From: Tenrec ecaudatus
Lineage: Eukaryota; Chordata; Mammalia; Afrosoricida; Tenrecidae
DNA: 64,000 bases
Assembly (NCBI RefSeq): GCF_050624435.1
Contig: NC_134535.1
Coordinates: forward strand, 126,901,731 to 126,965,730
Reading direction: 5' to 3'
The translations under genes were made by a program, and so were the position numbers. Shown here in pieces: positions 53,964-64,000 of the stretch (positions within the stretch are counted from its first letter, which is position 1; each line of letters opens with the position of its first letter). The notes beneath the pieces were generated by a model, which searched no databases, was not told where the DNA came from, and worked only from the letters and a program-made list of their open reading frames with translations.

Positions 53964-54190
53964 ATGTAATAGTTACAGTTGCGTGTCAACTTAGCTGGGC
54001 CACAATTTTCAGTGGTTTGGCAGTTATGACGTAGTTTGCCAGCTCTGTAGTATAAGACACTCCTAGACTTGACCCAGAACCCCTCAAATGAAAGGGAGCC
54101 CAGATCCCCCCGAGAAAGTACCCCAATACACTGCCAAAATGTATACTGTTGATCTTTTTCTCAGACATCCCCAAGGAGATCTACAGCTTG
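53964..54190 (+). mobile_element. probable ERVL-type LTR fragment
   Basis: Starts tgtaatagttacagttgcgt followed by gtcaacttagctgggcc, the typical MLT2-like opening. The downstream end is not identified. It is a fossil. Confidence 0.5.
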
Positions 54191-54784
54191 TTTTAGGAAA
54201 GATGTATTCATTGGGGGAAAAGAAATAATCAGACTTTGGGGGTGATTATTGGCTAATGACTCTGAATTGACACTAATTCCAGGAGACCCAAAACATCATG
54301 TGGTTCACCAGTCAGAGTAGGTGTATGGACATTGCACCAGGCCATTAGTAGACTCTTAGCTCCAGTCCACCTCACAGGGGTCTATTGGGTCCCTCAATCA
54401 TTCCTGTAGTGATTCCCCCGATCCAGAATGCGTAACTGGAAGAGGCATACTCAATACTTGATAGAACTCCACTGGCCCTCTGGCATGCGGAGTAAGGGTT
54501 ATTACAGCAGGAAAAGCCAGGTGGAAGTCATCAGAACTGTCCCTATGCAGGAAAATAGTAAACTAAAAGTTATGCTGCATTCTTAAAGGGATTGTAGAGA
54601 TCAGTGTCACCACCAGGGACTTGAAAGATGCAGGGGTAGTGATTCCCACCAGATCCCCATTTAACTTGCCTACTTGGCCTATGCACAAAAAGGATGGATC
54701 TTGGAGAATGACAGCGAATTACGGTACATACCCTCGGGAGTGACTCGGGTTGTAGCTGCTGTTCCATATGCGGTTTTATTGCTG
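54191..54784. other. intergenic, nothing recognised
   Basis: No gene or named repeat seen. Confidence 0.35.
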
Positions 54785-54965
54785 GAGCAAGTTATTGTCA
54801 GGCGCCACTGAGTTGGTGCCAACAGAACGAAACGCTGCCCAGTCCTGGGCCATCCTCACACTGTTCTTATGCCTCAGCCCCTGGTTGCAGCCACAGTGTC
54901 AAATGAAGACAGCATTCGTACCTGGTATGCAGCGGTGGATCCGGTCAATGTCCGTTTCTTAATTC
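54785..54965 (-). mobile_element. RTE-type LINE fragment
   Basis: Minus-oriented and similar to the 5' part of the 60308-60830 fragment as read on this strand (ccactgagttggtgccaaca; cagcccctggttgcagccac). Confidence 0.55.
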
Positions 54966-55254
54966 CAGTTTCAAAGGCTCATCTGGAGCAGTTTGCCTCT
55001 AGCTGGCAAGGCCACTGATACAGCTGCACCGCCCTACCTCAAGAGAGAGCGACTCTCCAGCACTATCCAATAATGTAGTCCACAGGGAACCGGTCCCCTT
55101 CCCTCCCACAGGCTGTCACACCGACCTGTCACACTGAGGGCATTACGCTGATTTGATGCAGGAATGAGGGCATCAACGACTCCAGACCTAACCGACAAGA
55201 TATGTGCACGCTAGAGGGTGGGAAATTAACCTGACAAGAATTCAGGCCACTCAC

Positions 55255-55795
55255 AGGGAAGGGATGAGTCAACCAGGTCACAGTATAGCACTGAAGAAAC
55301 ATGCAGTATTGTTCTGGTTCCTGAAGTTTCCTCATCTGCCCCTGTCATGATCTCAGTCCCGCCTTGCACTTGAGGCTAGGCTGGAGCAGGTGCACAGGTA
55401 CAGATAAGAGACAAGAGCTCACAACACATGGAACCCAGGAACAGGAATGGGAGTAGAGGGGGAAGGTGGAGAGAGGAGAGGAGGAAGGGGGAACTGATGA
55501 CAATGGTTGACACATCACCACCTCCCAGCCCCCCAGAGAGACGAACAACAGAAACCATGGGGGAATGAAGACAGCGGTCAGTGTCAGATATGAAAATAAT
55601 AATAACTTTATAATTTATCAAGGGGTCACAAGGGTGGGGAGGGGAGGGAGGGAAAAAAGAGGAGCTGATACCAAGGGCTCAAAAGAAAGTAAATGTTTAG
55701 AAAACAATGATGGCAGCATATGTATAAATATGCTTGATACAATTATGTATGGATAGTTATAAGAGCTGTAAGAGTCCCCCCAAAATGATATTTTA
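55255..55795 (+). mobile_element. LINE-A-like 3' region
   Basis: Plus-oriented relative of 23770-24830: gggaagggatgagtcaacca, gaacccaggaacaggaatgg, then the LINE-A tail ending in A-rich sequence. Confidence 0.7.
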
Positions 55796-56079
55796 ATAAA
55801 AATAAATAAATAAAACACAAAACCATGCCTTTTAAAAAAGTTATTGTGGCCAAATATCTACCCAAATCCAAGGTGGTCACCAAGATAAAAAAAAAAATTC
55901 AGGCCACTGTATATATAACAGCCAAGAAGATAGTTTCACACTCTCTTTGGCGGCTACCAGTGGTGGGAGAGCAGAGGAGGGTCAAGGCAAGAGGTGAAGC
56001 CTGCTGGACACACAGTCCTGCTGTCCAGTGGTCTGTGGGTGGACAGACATGCGGGTGTCGGCAGGGGAGGGGGGCGCAT

Positions 56080-58380
56080 ACTCTGACTCTGGAGTTTGGA
56101 TAGAGGTTATTTGTGTATGGGCATTGACCTTTGCTGCAAAGTTAAATATGAAAATGGTAGCGTGTACAGGGGACAAGGTTATGAAAACGTCTTAGCCATA
56201 ACCAAACACCTTCAGGGATTGAGTCACTGTGTTTGGGGGCTCAGGACCCTAGTCTCAGGGAACACCAGCATCAATTGGCAGAGCACAGTTCACAGAGACC
56301 TTGTTCTGCACCCTCCTTGGATGTGTAGCAACCCTCTAAATTGCAGTGATCGGTCTCTCCCGGCCCTTAGCGAAGAAGAGTGAAGGCAATCAGGGCCATG
56401 GAAGCGAGGGTCTATCGGGCCAATGGAGCACATGAGCATCGTCTTCCTGACCCTTATGCCAAGACTTCCTGGGCAATAATTTGTTCCATAAAACTCTCTT
56501 CCGAGAGGGACACATCTGATGGAGGCAGATGGGAGCAGATGAAGGGGAAGAGGAGAGAGTGGAGACATCCTGACCCACCAGGCCGTGAGGATGATGTTCC
56601 CAATTAGAACAGCCAGTCCACAGAGAAGACCACATGGCTGGCCCCACTATGAGACATGACGCCCCTCACTGACCCATAACCCTACAGCGGACAACACCGG
56701 AGACACAGTGTAGAAATTGCACCTCATTTGATCCCGCCACACCGAGGCAAACACTAAGGGGGTGCAAAAGAACAGCAAGGGAGTGGAGTGGCGAGGTCCC
56801 CAGGGAATGCTGAAGGTTGACTTTGGGGTCAGGATGTGGTACCCCAACATACTGGACTGGAAAACACTCCTAAAGCCAACAAACAATCCTTGAACTAACT
56901 ACAAGCTTTTCTTTCTTGTTGTGTGTTTTTTTTTTTTGGTCATTGGTTTGTTGTTGTTTTGCTGTATATTGTTGCTTGGTTTTGCTCTGTCTTGTTTTTG
57001 TGGATGTTATTATCTCTGAAGTTCTATCTAATAAAATAGCCTGGATGAACAATCTGGAGGAGAAAACAACGGGACCGACATTTCCGGGGGGACATGGGAG
57101 AGAGGGAGGTGGGGGAAAGGTAGTGGTGTTAACAAACCCAGGGACAAGGGAATAACAAGTGACCCAAATCGGTGGTGAGGAGGGTGTAGGAGGCCTGGTG
57201 GGGCATGATCAGGGGTAATGTAGCCAAGAGGAATTGCTGAAACCCAGGTGGGGACTGAGCATGAGAGTGGGACAGGAGGAAAGTCAAGGGAAATAGAGGA
57301 AAGAGCTGGGAGGCAAAGGGCATTTATAGAGGTCTAAATAAAGGCATGTACATATGTAAATATATTTATATATTAGGATGGGGAAATACATCTATGTGCA
57401 TATATTCATAGGTTTAGTATTAAGGTAGCAGAAGGACATTGTGCCTCCACTCAAGTACTCCCTCAATACAAGAATACTTTCTTCTATTAAATTGGCATTC
57501 TATGATGCTCACCTACCCGACACAACTGCTAAAGACAAAGCGGGAGCATAAGCAAATGTGGCGAAGAAAGCTGATGGTCCCTGCTATCAAAAGATAGAGC
57601 GTCTGGGGTCTTAAAGACTTGAAGGTAAACAAGCAGCCATCTAGCTCAGAAGCAACAAAGCCCACATGGAAGAAGCACACCAGCCTGTGTGATCACGAGA
57701 TGTCGAAGGGATCAGGTATAAGGCATCATCAGAACAAAAAATCTTACCATAGTGAATGAGGAGGGGAGTGAGGAGTGGAGACCCAAAACCCATTTGTAGG
57801 CCACTGGACACCCCCTTACAGAAGGGTCTCAGGGAGGAGATGAGCCAGTCAGGGTGTGATATAGCAATGATGAAAAATACAACTTTCCTCTAGTTCCTAA
57901 ATGCTTTCTCCCTCCCCACTATCATGATCCCAATTCTACCTTGCAAGTCTGGCTAGACCAGAGGATGTACACTGGTACAGATAGGAACTGGAAACACAGG
58001 GAATCCAGGGTGGATGATCCCTTCAGGACCAGTGGTGTGAGTGGTGATACTGGCAGGGTAGAGGGAGGGTGGGTTGGAAAGGGGGAACGGATTACAAGGA
58101 TCTTCATGTGACCTCCCTCCTGGGGGATGGACAACAGAAAAGTGGGTGAAGGGAGATGTTGGACAGGGCAAGATATGACAAAATAATAATTTATAAATTA
58201 TCAATGGTTCATGAGGGAGGGGGGAGGGGGAGGGAGGAGAAAATGAGGACCTAATGCCAGGAGCTTAAGTGGAGAGTAAATGTTTTGAGAATAACGAGGG
58301 CAAAGAATGTACAAATGTGCTTTATACAATTGATGTCTGTGTGGACTGTGATGAGTTGTATGAGCCCCTCATAAAAAGAA
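56080..58380 (+). mobile_element. longest LINE-A 3' region
   Basis: About 2.3 kb in the plus orientation, covering every block seen in shorter copies: aacaaacccagggacaaggg, gcaaagggcatttatagagg, tcaaaagatagagcgtctgg, cccacatggaagaagcacac, and the tail tgtatgagcccctcataaaa. It has no convincing long reading frame, so it is mainly 3' UTR. The clade is probably RTE but is not shown by a linked RT domain. A second LINE-A tail follows to about 58530. Confidence 0.7.
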
Positions 58381-58669
58381 AAAGAAAAATTAAGAGCTGA
58401 TGCCAAGGGCCCAAGTAGAAAGATAATGTTTTGAAAATGATGATGGCAACATATGTACGAGTTTGCTTGATCTAATTGATTTATGGATTGCTAAAATATC
58501 TGTAAGAGGCCCTAATAAAATGATTTTTAAAAGTTAAAAAAAATCCTCTTTCCTTGGTTTAGATGTTGCTGAAAAGACTGATGGAAAGGTCAGTTCTTTG
58601 AGATCCTGATCTTCATACAATGCTTTTGGGTCCCATTGACCTGAACGCTGGTAAGCACAAGGTGTTTGC

Positions 58670-59000
58670 TGAAGGTCGAAATTGCCCACCCACGCGAGAC
58701 TCCAACGTCAGCAGTTATCACACCAGTGGTAATTCTGCGGTCTTCTTCCTCCTGTCTCTGGACCTTCTCCGTAGTTTCTTCATTTGCTGAGGCTGATAGT
58801 CTTCTAGTTCTTGGCTCATCTTTGAGGTCCTTTCAACCTTCCTTAAAACACTTACTTCATCTAAAACTGTTGTTTGATGTGAGTAACATTCTCACAAACT
58901 TGTTGCAAAGCTTCAGTGGTTTAGGAAGACGTCGATTTGAGTTTTGTTTAAAACTTGATATTAGCCTTGACCTCAAATCGTCTGCACCCCACCACTCCCG
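58670..59000 (-). mobile_element. mariner transposase N-terminal remnant
   Basis: The minus strand reads FEVKANIKFCLKL, then TTEALQQVCENVT, and further on DRRITTGVITADVGVSRG. These are positioned as in mariner transposases (IKFCVKLGKSATET..., DRRLTIREIADELGIS). Frames are broken. Confidence 0.6.
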
Positions 59001-59039
59001 ATGGCACAAAAAGTATCCTTTGTTCCTCCCCATCCCCCC

Positions 59040-59520
59040 GTAATTTTCTTTATATGGAATCCAGGATTGGTAAATTTATAGAGACAGTATCCAGATTAAT
59101 AGTTTCTTAGGGTTCGAGTAAGAGAGGTTGGGGAAAATGAGGAGCTCATAAAGAAGACATCGAAGAAGATATTCTAAAATTGTGGAGACAATTGTACAAT
59201 TCCTTTGAATATTTCTAAACCATTGAATTATATGGTACATGAATTATATGTCAAATCAGACAATGCAAGACATGGACAAATAACAATAATTTATAAATTA
59301 TCAAGGTTTCTGAGGGAGGGAGTGGGAGGGAGGGGAAAAATGAGGAGCTGACACCAAGGGCTCAAGTAGAAAGAAAATGTTTTGAGAATGATGAGGGCAA
59401 CAAATGTACAAATGTGCTTGACACAATGGATGGATGGATGGATTGTGATAAGAGTTGTACGAGCCCCCAATAAAATGATTTCTAAAAATGTTTATGTCAA
59501 TAAAACTGTTAAAAAATAGA
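59040..59520 (+). mobile_element. LINE-B tail with LINE-A insertion
   Basis: LINE-B words (tccaggattggtaaatttat; gaattatatgtcaa) are split at about 59285-59490 by a LINE-A 3' end. After it ttatgtcaataaaactgtt completes the LINE-B end. Confidence 0.6.
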
Positions 59521-59544
59521 TTTGCACAAAGTACCCTTTATTTG

Positions 59545-59690
59545 GAAGGTATCCTAAGGAGACTCAGACAAGTGTAGGACTGAGAGACCTTGTCTGCAGC
59601 CATCGACTGATCGCAGGCATCTTTAAACACACTTTGTTTGGCATCACCTGCACGTATGAGCTGGGATCCTACCAGCAATACATATATATC
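59545..59690 (+). repeat. unclassified repeat, copy 3 of 3
   Basis: Landmarks: ggagactcagacaagtgtag, cttgtctgcagccatcgact, acacactttgtttggcatca, accagcaatac. Confidence 0.55.
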
Positions 59691-59697
59691 TTTTGGT

Positions 59698-59865
59698 TCA
59701 CCCGGGTGGTGCAGTGGTTAAGCATATGGTGGCTACCTGAAAGGTTTGCGTCCACCCAGAGGTGCCTCAGAAGAAAGGCCTGGTGATCTTCTTCTGAAAA
59801 CTCAGCCACTGAGAAGCCGTAGACCACAGTCCTACTCTGACACACAGTGACCCACCAGGCATCAG
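59698..59865 (+). repeat. AfroSINE
   Basis: Head acccgggtggtgcagtggtt and tail near acacacagtgacccaccagg. Confidence 0.75.
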
Positions 59866-60307
59866 ATTGGATCAATGGACACTGCTCCATTGGAGAGGCA
59901 GAGTCTTCTCACTTGTGGGTCCCAGGCCCTCTTCTTCTGGCTTAAGGGTAGAAATGCTTCCAGGAAGCCACTCGGTTCACTGCCACCAGCCGAGGCTTCC
60001 AGAAGGGGCTGTTCTGCTTCTGTGGGCTCACCCTGTCCTTTCCCAGATGTCAGGACCACTGACCAGGGCGGTGAAGGTGAAGTGTTTGCTCTTTGTGGTG
60101 GAGTTGAAAGAGAGCCTAGCCCTTGTCCTTTCACTCAATGAAGTCATCCAGCCTCTCCATTCTTTCTAAGTCTAAATTTAATTGCATAAGCAGTGCATTC
60201 ATGTAATCTCCTTATAGACAGTCGAACGATTACAATCCATCAATTCTACCACTAGCTATCTGTAATAACAACTCTTGCATATGAGTTCTGGGAGACATGT
60301 ATGAGAA
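59866..60307. other. intergenic, no gene recognised
   Basis: Overlapping short open frames occur on both strands near 59862-60169, but none matches a family I know. Confidence 0.35.
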
Positions 60308-60830
60308 TGTTCATGTTGTTACATGCGTGCCATTAAGTCGGTTCCGACCCATCGCGACCCTATACATAGCGGAATGGACACCGTGTCCTGTGCCGTCTTC
60401 ATATGGTTCCTATGCCTGAGCCCATCATTTCAGCCACAGTATCAAACCATCTCAGTGAGGGCCTTCTTCCTTTCCACCGTCCCTCCACGTCGCCAAGCAT
60501 GATGGTCTTCTCCAGGGACTGGTCTCTCCTGACAATAGGTCCAAACTATGTAAGACAAAGTCTTGTCTCTAAGGAGCCCTCTGGCTGTACTTCTTCCAAG
60601 ACAGATTGGTTTGCCCTTTAATGAGTCCATGGTACTTTCAATATTCTTCCCCAGCACCGCAATTCAAATTCATCGACATTTCTTTGGTCTTCCTTACTCA
60701 ATGCCCAACTTTCGCATGCATAGGAGACAATGGAGAATGCCATCACTTGGGTCAGGCACACCTTAGTCCTTAAAGTAACATCCTTGCTTTTCAATATTCC
60801 AAAGAGGTCTTAGGGAGCTGACATACCCAG
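60308..60830 (-). mobile_element. RTE/BovB-clade LINE fragment, end of reverse transcriptase ORF
   Basis: The minus strand reads SYACESWAL-like codons, then FELRCWGRILKVPWT, NQSVLEEV, and RRDQSLEKTIMLGDVEGR. This is the C-terminal signature of RTE-clade polymerases (CWRRILRVPWT...SLEKTLMLGKIEGRR in bovine BovB). It has in-frame stops, so it is inactive. Confidence 0.85.
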
Positions 60831-61139
60831 AGCAACACAACCATTGTTGACCTGATATTTGTAAGCACATTCATAGCACTGCTGTTTGTATCAGAGACAG
60901 ACACAGTGCGGGAGGGAAACACTTCATATGCCTTTACACAGCAGATTGATGAATACGTTTTAAGATTAGAAAAAGATAATTACATAAGTAACAATGACTA
61001 CGGAGAGGAAGGAAATGTTCTAGAATTGAATATGGTGACAATTGTACTACTCTCCTTGATATGATTGAATGCTTGAATCCTATGAGATGCGGATGAAGTT
61101 CTAATAAAGCTGTTTAATAGATAAATAAATTGTAATGTA

Positions 61140-61320
61140 TCCACTCAATGGAATGTTCACACTGGTCCTCTGCAGTTGAGTTGGTTCCGACTCATAACGA
61201 CCCTGGAGGTCGGAGCAGAAATTCTCCATGAGGTCTTCGAGGCTGCAAACCTTTACAGAAACAGACAGCCCGGTCGCTCTTCCTCGGAGCTGCCTGTAGG
61301 ACAACTTGGTCAACTGGCTC
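61140..61320 (-). repeat. AfroSINE
   Basis: Reverse-complement copy: ttggttccgactcataacga to ttcctcggagctgcctg. Confidence 0.7.
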
Positions 61321-61339
61321 AACACAGTAGCTAAAGATG

Positions 61340-61838
61340 AAGGCTCCATATCCCGATTTCATTCGTGGCCTCTGTGTCTGAAACGCTTGCAAGTAGCCAG
61401 CTGAGAGGCTGGACACAAAGGAGGACGATGGAAACGGAAGACTGGAAGAAGAAATGAGTGCACAGGACTAGTAACCCGCATGAAACATGGCCTCCTCTAG
61501 CCGGAGACCAGTAGACTTCGACGGTGCCTGGCTACCTCTGCCGACCTGCACTGAGCAGGGATGCCAGACCATCGAAGAAAGAATGAGAGAAAAAGGCAGA
61601 ACAACATTCGAAGTCCACAAAAGGGCCAGATTTACTGCACTGACACGGACGAGGGGAGCCCCTCCGGCTATCAGCTACTCTTTGAATCGGGAAGGCAGCT
61701 GCTTCCGGAGGCCGCTCTTCTGCAGTCCTGGGGAAACAGGTGGACCTCATCTGACGTCTCAGCCTGCCGGCAGAATGCCCCAAGCACCTGGCACACTTGT
61801 GTTTTGTGTCTTCCCGTGAATGAGATACACTTGGTATC
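61340..61838 (+). mobile_element. LINE-C region
   Basis: Resembles the LINE-C body (ggcctcctctagccggagac; gggccagatttactgcactg). It ends at gtatc where an ERVL-type LTR enters; sequence resumes after 62358. Confidence 0.5.
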
Positions 61839-62353
61839 TGAGGTAGTTAGTTTATTGTGCCAACCTGGCTGATTAACACATGTGGGGTTAATTGAAGGGC
61901 GAAGGGATAAATGGCTCCGTGAGCCTCGCCTTTCTAGTTCTCGGGTCTCTTGCTTTCTGATGGTCGCACCAGGGTGCAGCTGCCTTAGCCAGTTCCCTGC
62001 TTCAGCTGGTAGGGCTCACTTCCTGCAAGACATCCCTGAGGAGAAGTCACATGCAGTACCCGATGCAGCCCTGGGTACTGGAGCAGCTGTGTGGAGAACG
62101 CTGCCAACGCTGAGATGCTTACATGCTCACTGACTCGGCTTTCCTCCTGCAGTCGGCATCATTGCGTCTGCTTTGTGAGATGGAGGAGGACTTTGTGGAT
62201 TGGTGTTGGACATATGGGTTAATGATGGATTTGTGGGCTTGGGCAACACTAGGTTGGGATGTTTTCTTGATGTACACTTAACCTTTATATAAAACCCTCT
62301 CTTATACATCAGTTTCTGAGGATTTGTTTCTTTAAAGTACCCAGACTAACACA
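61839..62353 (+). mobile_element. ERVL-type (MLT2-like) solo LTR with perfect 5-bp duplication
   Basis: 515 bp starting tgaggtagttagtttattgt and ending cccagactaacaca. It is flanked by gtatc at 61834-61838 and 62354-62358. This is the clearest ERVL copy in the window and a non-coding fossil. Confidence 0.82.
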
Positions 62354-62552
62354 GTATCCTTTGAGAATCTGCTTTTGAAAGTGCAGTCATCTGCTGTGGT
62401 GATTGTTTCATGTTGTTCATATGAAAGTGCTCATTTTGTGAAGTGGGGAATGGAGACAGGCAGTCTTCTCAGCCGCTCTCCTATCCGTGAATAGGTAGGC
62501 TGTATCTAAACTTTCACTTTTACAAATGGTGTCCCCCTAAACATCTTGTAGG

Positions 62553-62720
62553 AGCCGGGGCGGCATAGCGGGTTCACGTTGGGCTGCTAACTGCAAGGCC
62601 AGCAGTTCAAAACCAGCAGCCCCTCCACAGGAGAAAGGTGGGGCTTTCTACTCCCACGCAGAGCTCCAGCTCTACCCTTGAGTCCCTGTGAGGTGCCTGG
62701 ACCTGAGGGCAGTGAGTGAA
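62553..62720 (+). repeat. AfroSINE
   Basis: Head gagccggggcggcatagcgg, B-box-like agttcaaaacc, and tail tgaggtgcctggacctgagg. Confidence 0.75.
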
Positions 62721-64000
62721 CACCGTCTTGATGCGCAGTCTGTGCTTGCACAGGCCTGCCTTTCTGGAATGACTATTGGGCATGGGAGCTGCTGAGTCAC
62801 GGGGCACGCACATTTTCCATTTTAACAAATGCTGGCAAGGTGCCTTCCAAACTGACAATTCACCCTCCCACGGGCAGTGGAAGGCGAGGGTGCGCTTCCT
62901 CACAGTCTGCCAACATTCATCCTTTGGACGGTCTCACTGGGGGAAATGCTGTCTCCTTGATGTTCTGGGACATTCCTCTGGTTCTGGGGGAGGCCGTGCG
63001 TCTCCTCACTCTCATTTCCTCACTCACACCCTGTTTTTATTTCATCATTTGTGACTAATGTCGATTCATCCTCGTGTCACCACCACTGTATTGACGTCCA
63101 CTCTCGGCTCTGCCCTACGTCCCGTTTTCCTGATCCAGCCTGCAGGGAGGGATTCTGCCAGTCATGGGGATCCCTGTGGAGGTCTGCCGGTTTGTTCAGC
63201 TGAGAAAAGCCCCCTGGTGGTTGGGTAGGTCTCTCCAGTCCCTGCCTCCCAGATGTCATGAGACTTGAGGCCCATGTTGTACCTTATCTATTGGGTGTCA
63301 GCTAGGACTTGGGCAACTCCTAGATGTCTTCCGCTCTAGCGCCTAATGCCTCCCTAAGACGGCACTGACCTCCCATCAGGTCGGAGAGTCCTTCGGTGCA
63401 CATTGACTTATAAAAATTTTAAATAAAGTTTCCATAACATAAAAGTGAGCAGTTAGTTCTAAGTGTACAATTTGTGTGTTGTAGTGTATTCAGAGTTGTG
63501 CAACCATCACATTGATGGAGTCCCAGAACATTTACGTCACCCATCTCCAAAGACACCCATCTCCATCAGCAGTCATTCCCAGACCTGAGCCCCCACCCCA
63601 CCTCCTGCAGTCGTGAGATTCAGCCAGTCTGCACCGGTTCAGCAGAAACGATACCTAATTTTTTGAGTCTGGTGAACCAGTTGTTAAAATAGATTGTATC
63701 AGGGCTGTCTCGAAGGTGGACGGCTGGGCAGCTGCCTAGTGTGGACATCCCCCATTTCCACTCCTTCCCCTTCTTAACCTCCGTCCGTGCAACAGTGTAT
63801 GCTAAGTGCCTGTAGTGATGCTCACTCCGTCCCCGGGTATACAAAATGAGACCGGACTATGCTCACAATTTATTCATTCATTCATTTCAGAAAACGTATA
63901 CTTTTGATGAAATACTACATTTTCATTCCCTTGCATTTGTTCCTTTAATAAACAAACAGAATGTAAGGAGAAAGAGTGCCCAACAACCAGAGGGGGCGCC
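62721..64000. other. intergenic sequence with old LINE-like parts
   Basis: 63410-63600 contains ttcagagttgtgcaaccatc, a phrase common in old mammalian L1 regions. The rest is unassigned. LTBR, expected further on by synteny, is not visible. Confidence 0.4.

Noticed and set aside
49663-64000. LTBR or another gene downstream by synteny
   Set aside because: No TNF-receptor cysteine pattern or other known protein was seen; the interval is repeats and unassigned sequence.

Overview
This window looks like host chromosomal DNA from an afrotherian mammal, most likely the lesser hedgehog tenrec. Two things point there. AfroSINE copies (a tRNA-derived SINE limited to Afrotheria) are spread over both strands. 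Two copies of the SPIN hAT transposon still have their 8-bp target duplications, and among afrotherians SPIN has been reported from tenrec. The species call is inference; the repeats themselves are read directly.

Four host genes are recognisable. They match the human chromosome 12p13 block in inverted orientation: MRPL51 (+, 1487-2598), VAMP1 (+, 29643-34170), TAPBPL (-, 44704-37479) and CD27 (-, 49662-45784). All four keep intact reading frames across canonical GT-AG introns. MRPL51, VAMP1 and CD27 come out at 128, 118 and 259 residues, against 128, 118 and 260 in human. TAPBPL is complete through its transmembrane exon, but its last cytoplasmic exon was not found. The CpG-rich stretch at about 590-1360 sits where the shared MRPL51/NCAPD2 promoter is expected; no NCAPD2 coding exon is visible.

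Layout. 0.6-2.7 kb: promoter and MRPL51. 2.8-28.8 kb: a gene-poor repeat belt with L1, RTE-like LINE tails, AfroSINEs, retroviral LTRs, DNA transposons and three processed pseudogenes (PPID, TRMT112, LDHB). 28.9-36.4 kb: VAMP1 with its CpG-island promoter and 3' region. 37.4-44.9 kb: TAPBPL, with a SPIN copy in intron 1 that carries two further nested insertions. 45.4-49.7 kb: CD27, in tandem behind TAPBPL. 49.7-64 kb: intergenic repeats up to the expected position of LTBR, which is not in the window.

The genes do not form one pathway. TAPBPL (peptide editing on MHC class I) and CD27 (T-cell costimulation) are both lymphoid genes. VAMP1 is a vesicle SNARE and MRPL51 a mitochondrial ribosomal protein. 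I found no undescribed gene system. The best signals are an adjacent kappaB-ISRE pair upstream of TAPBPL, an altered TAPBPL tail exon, several nested insertions dated by target duplications, and very short LINE-3'-end retroposons with intact duplications.
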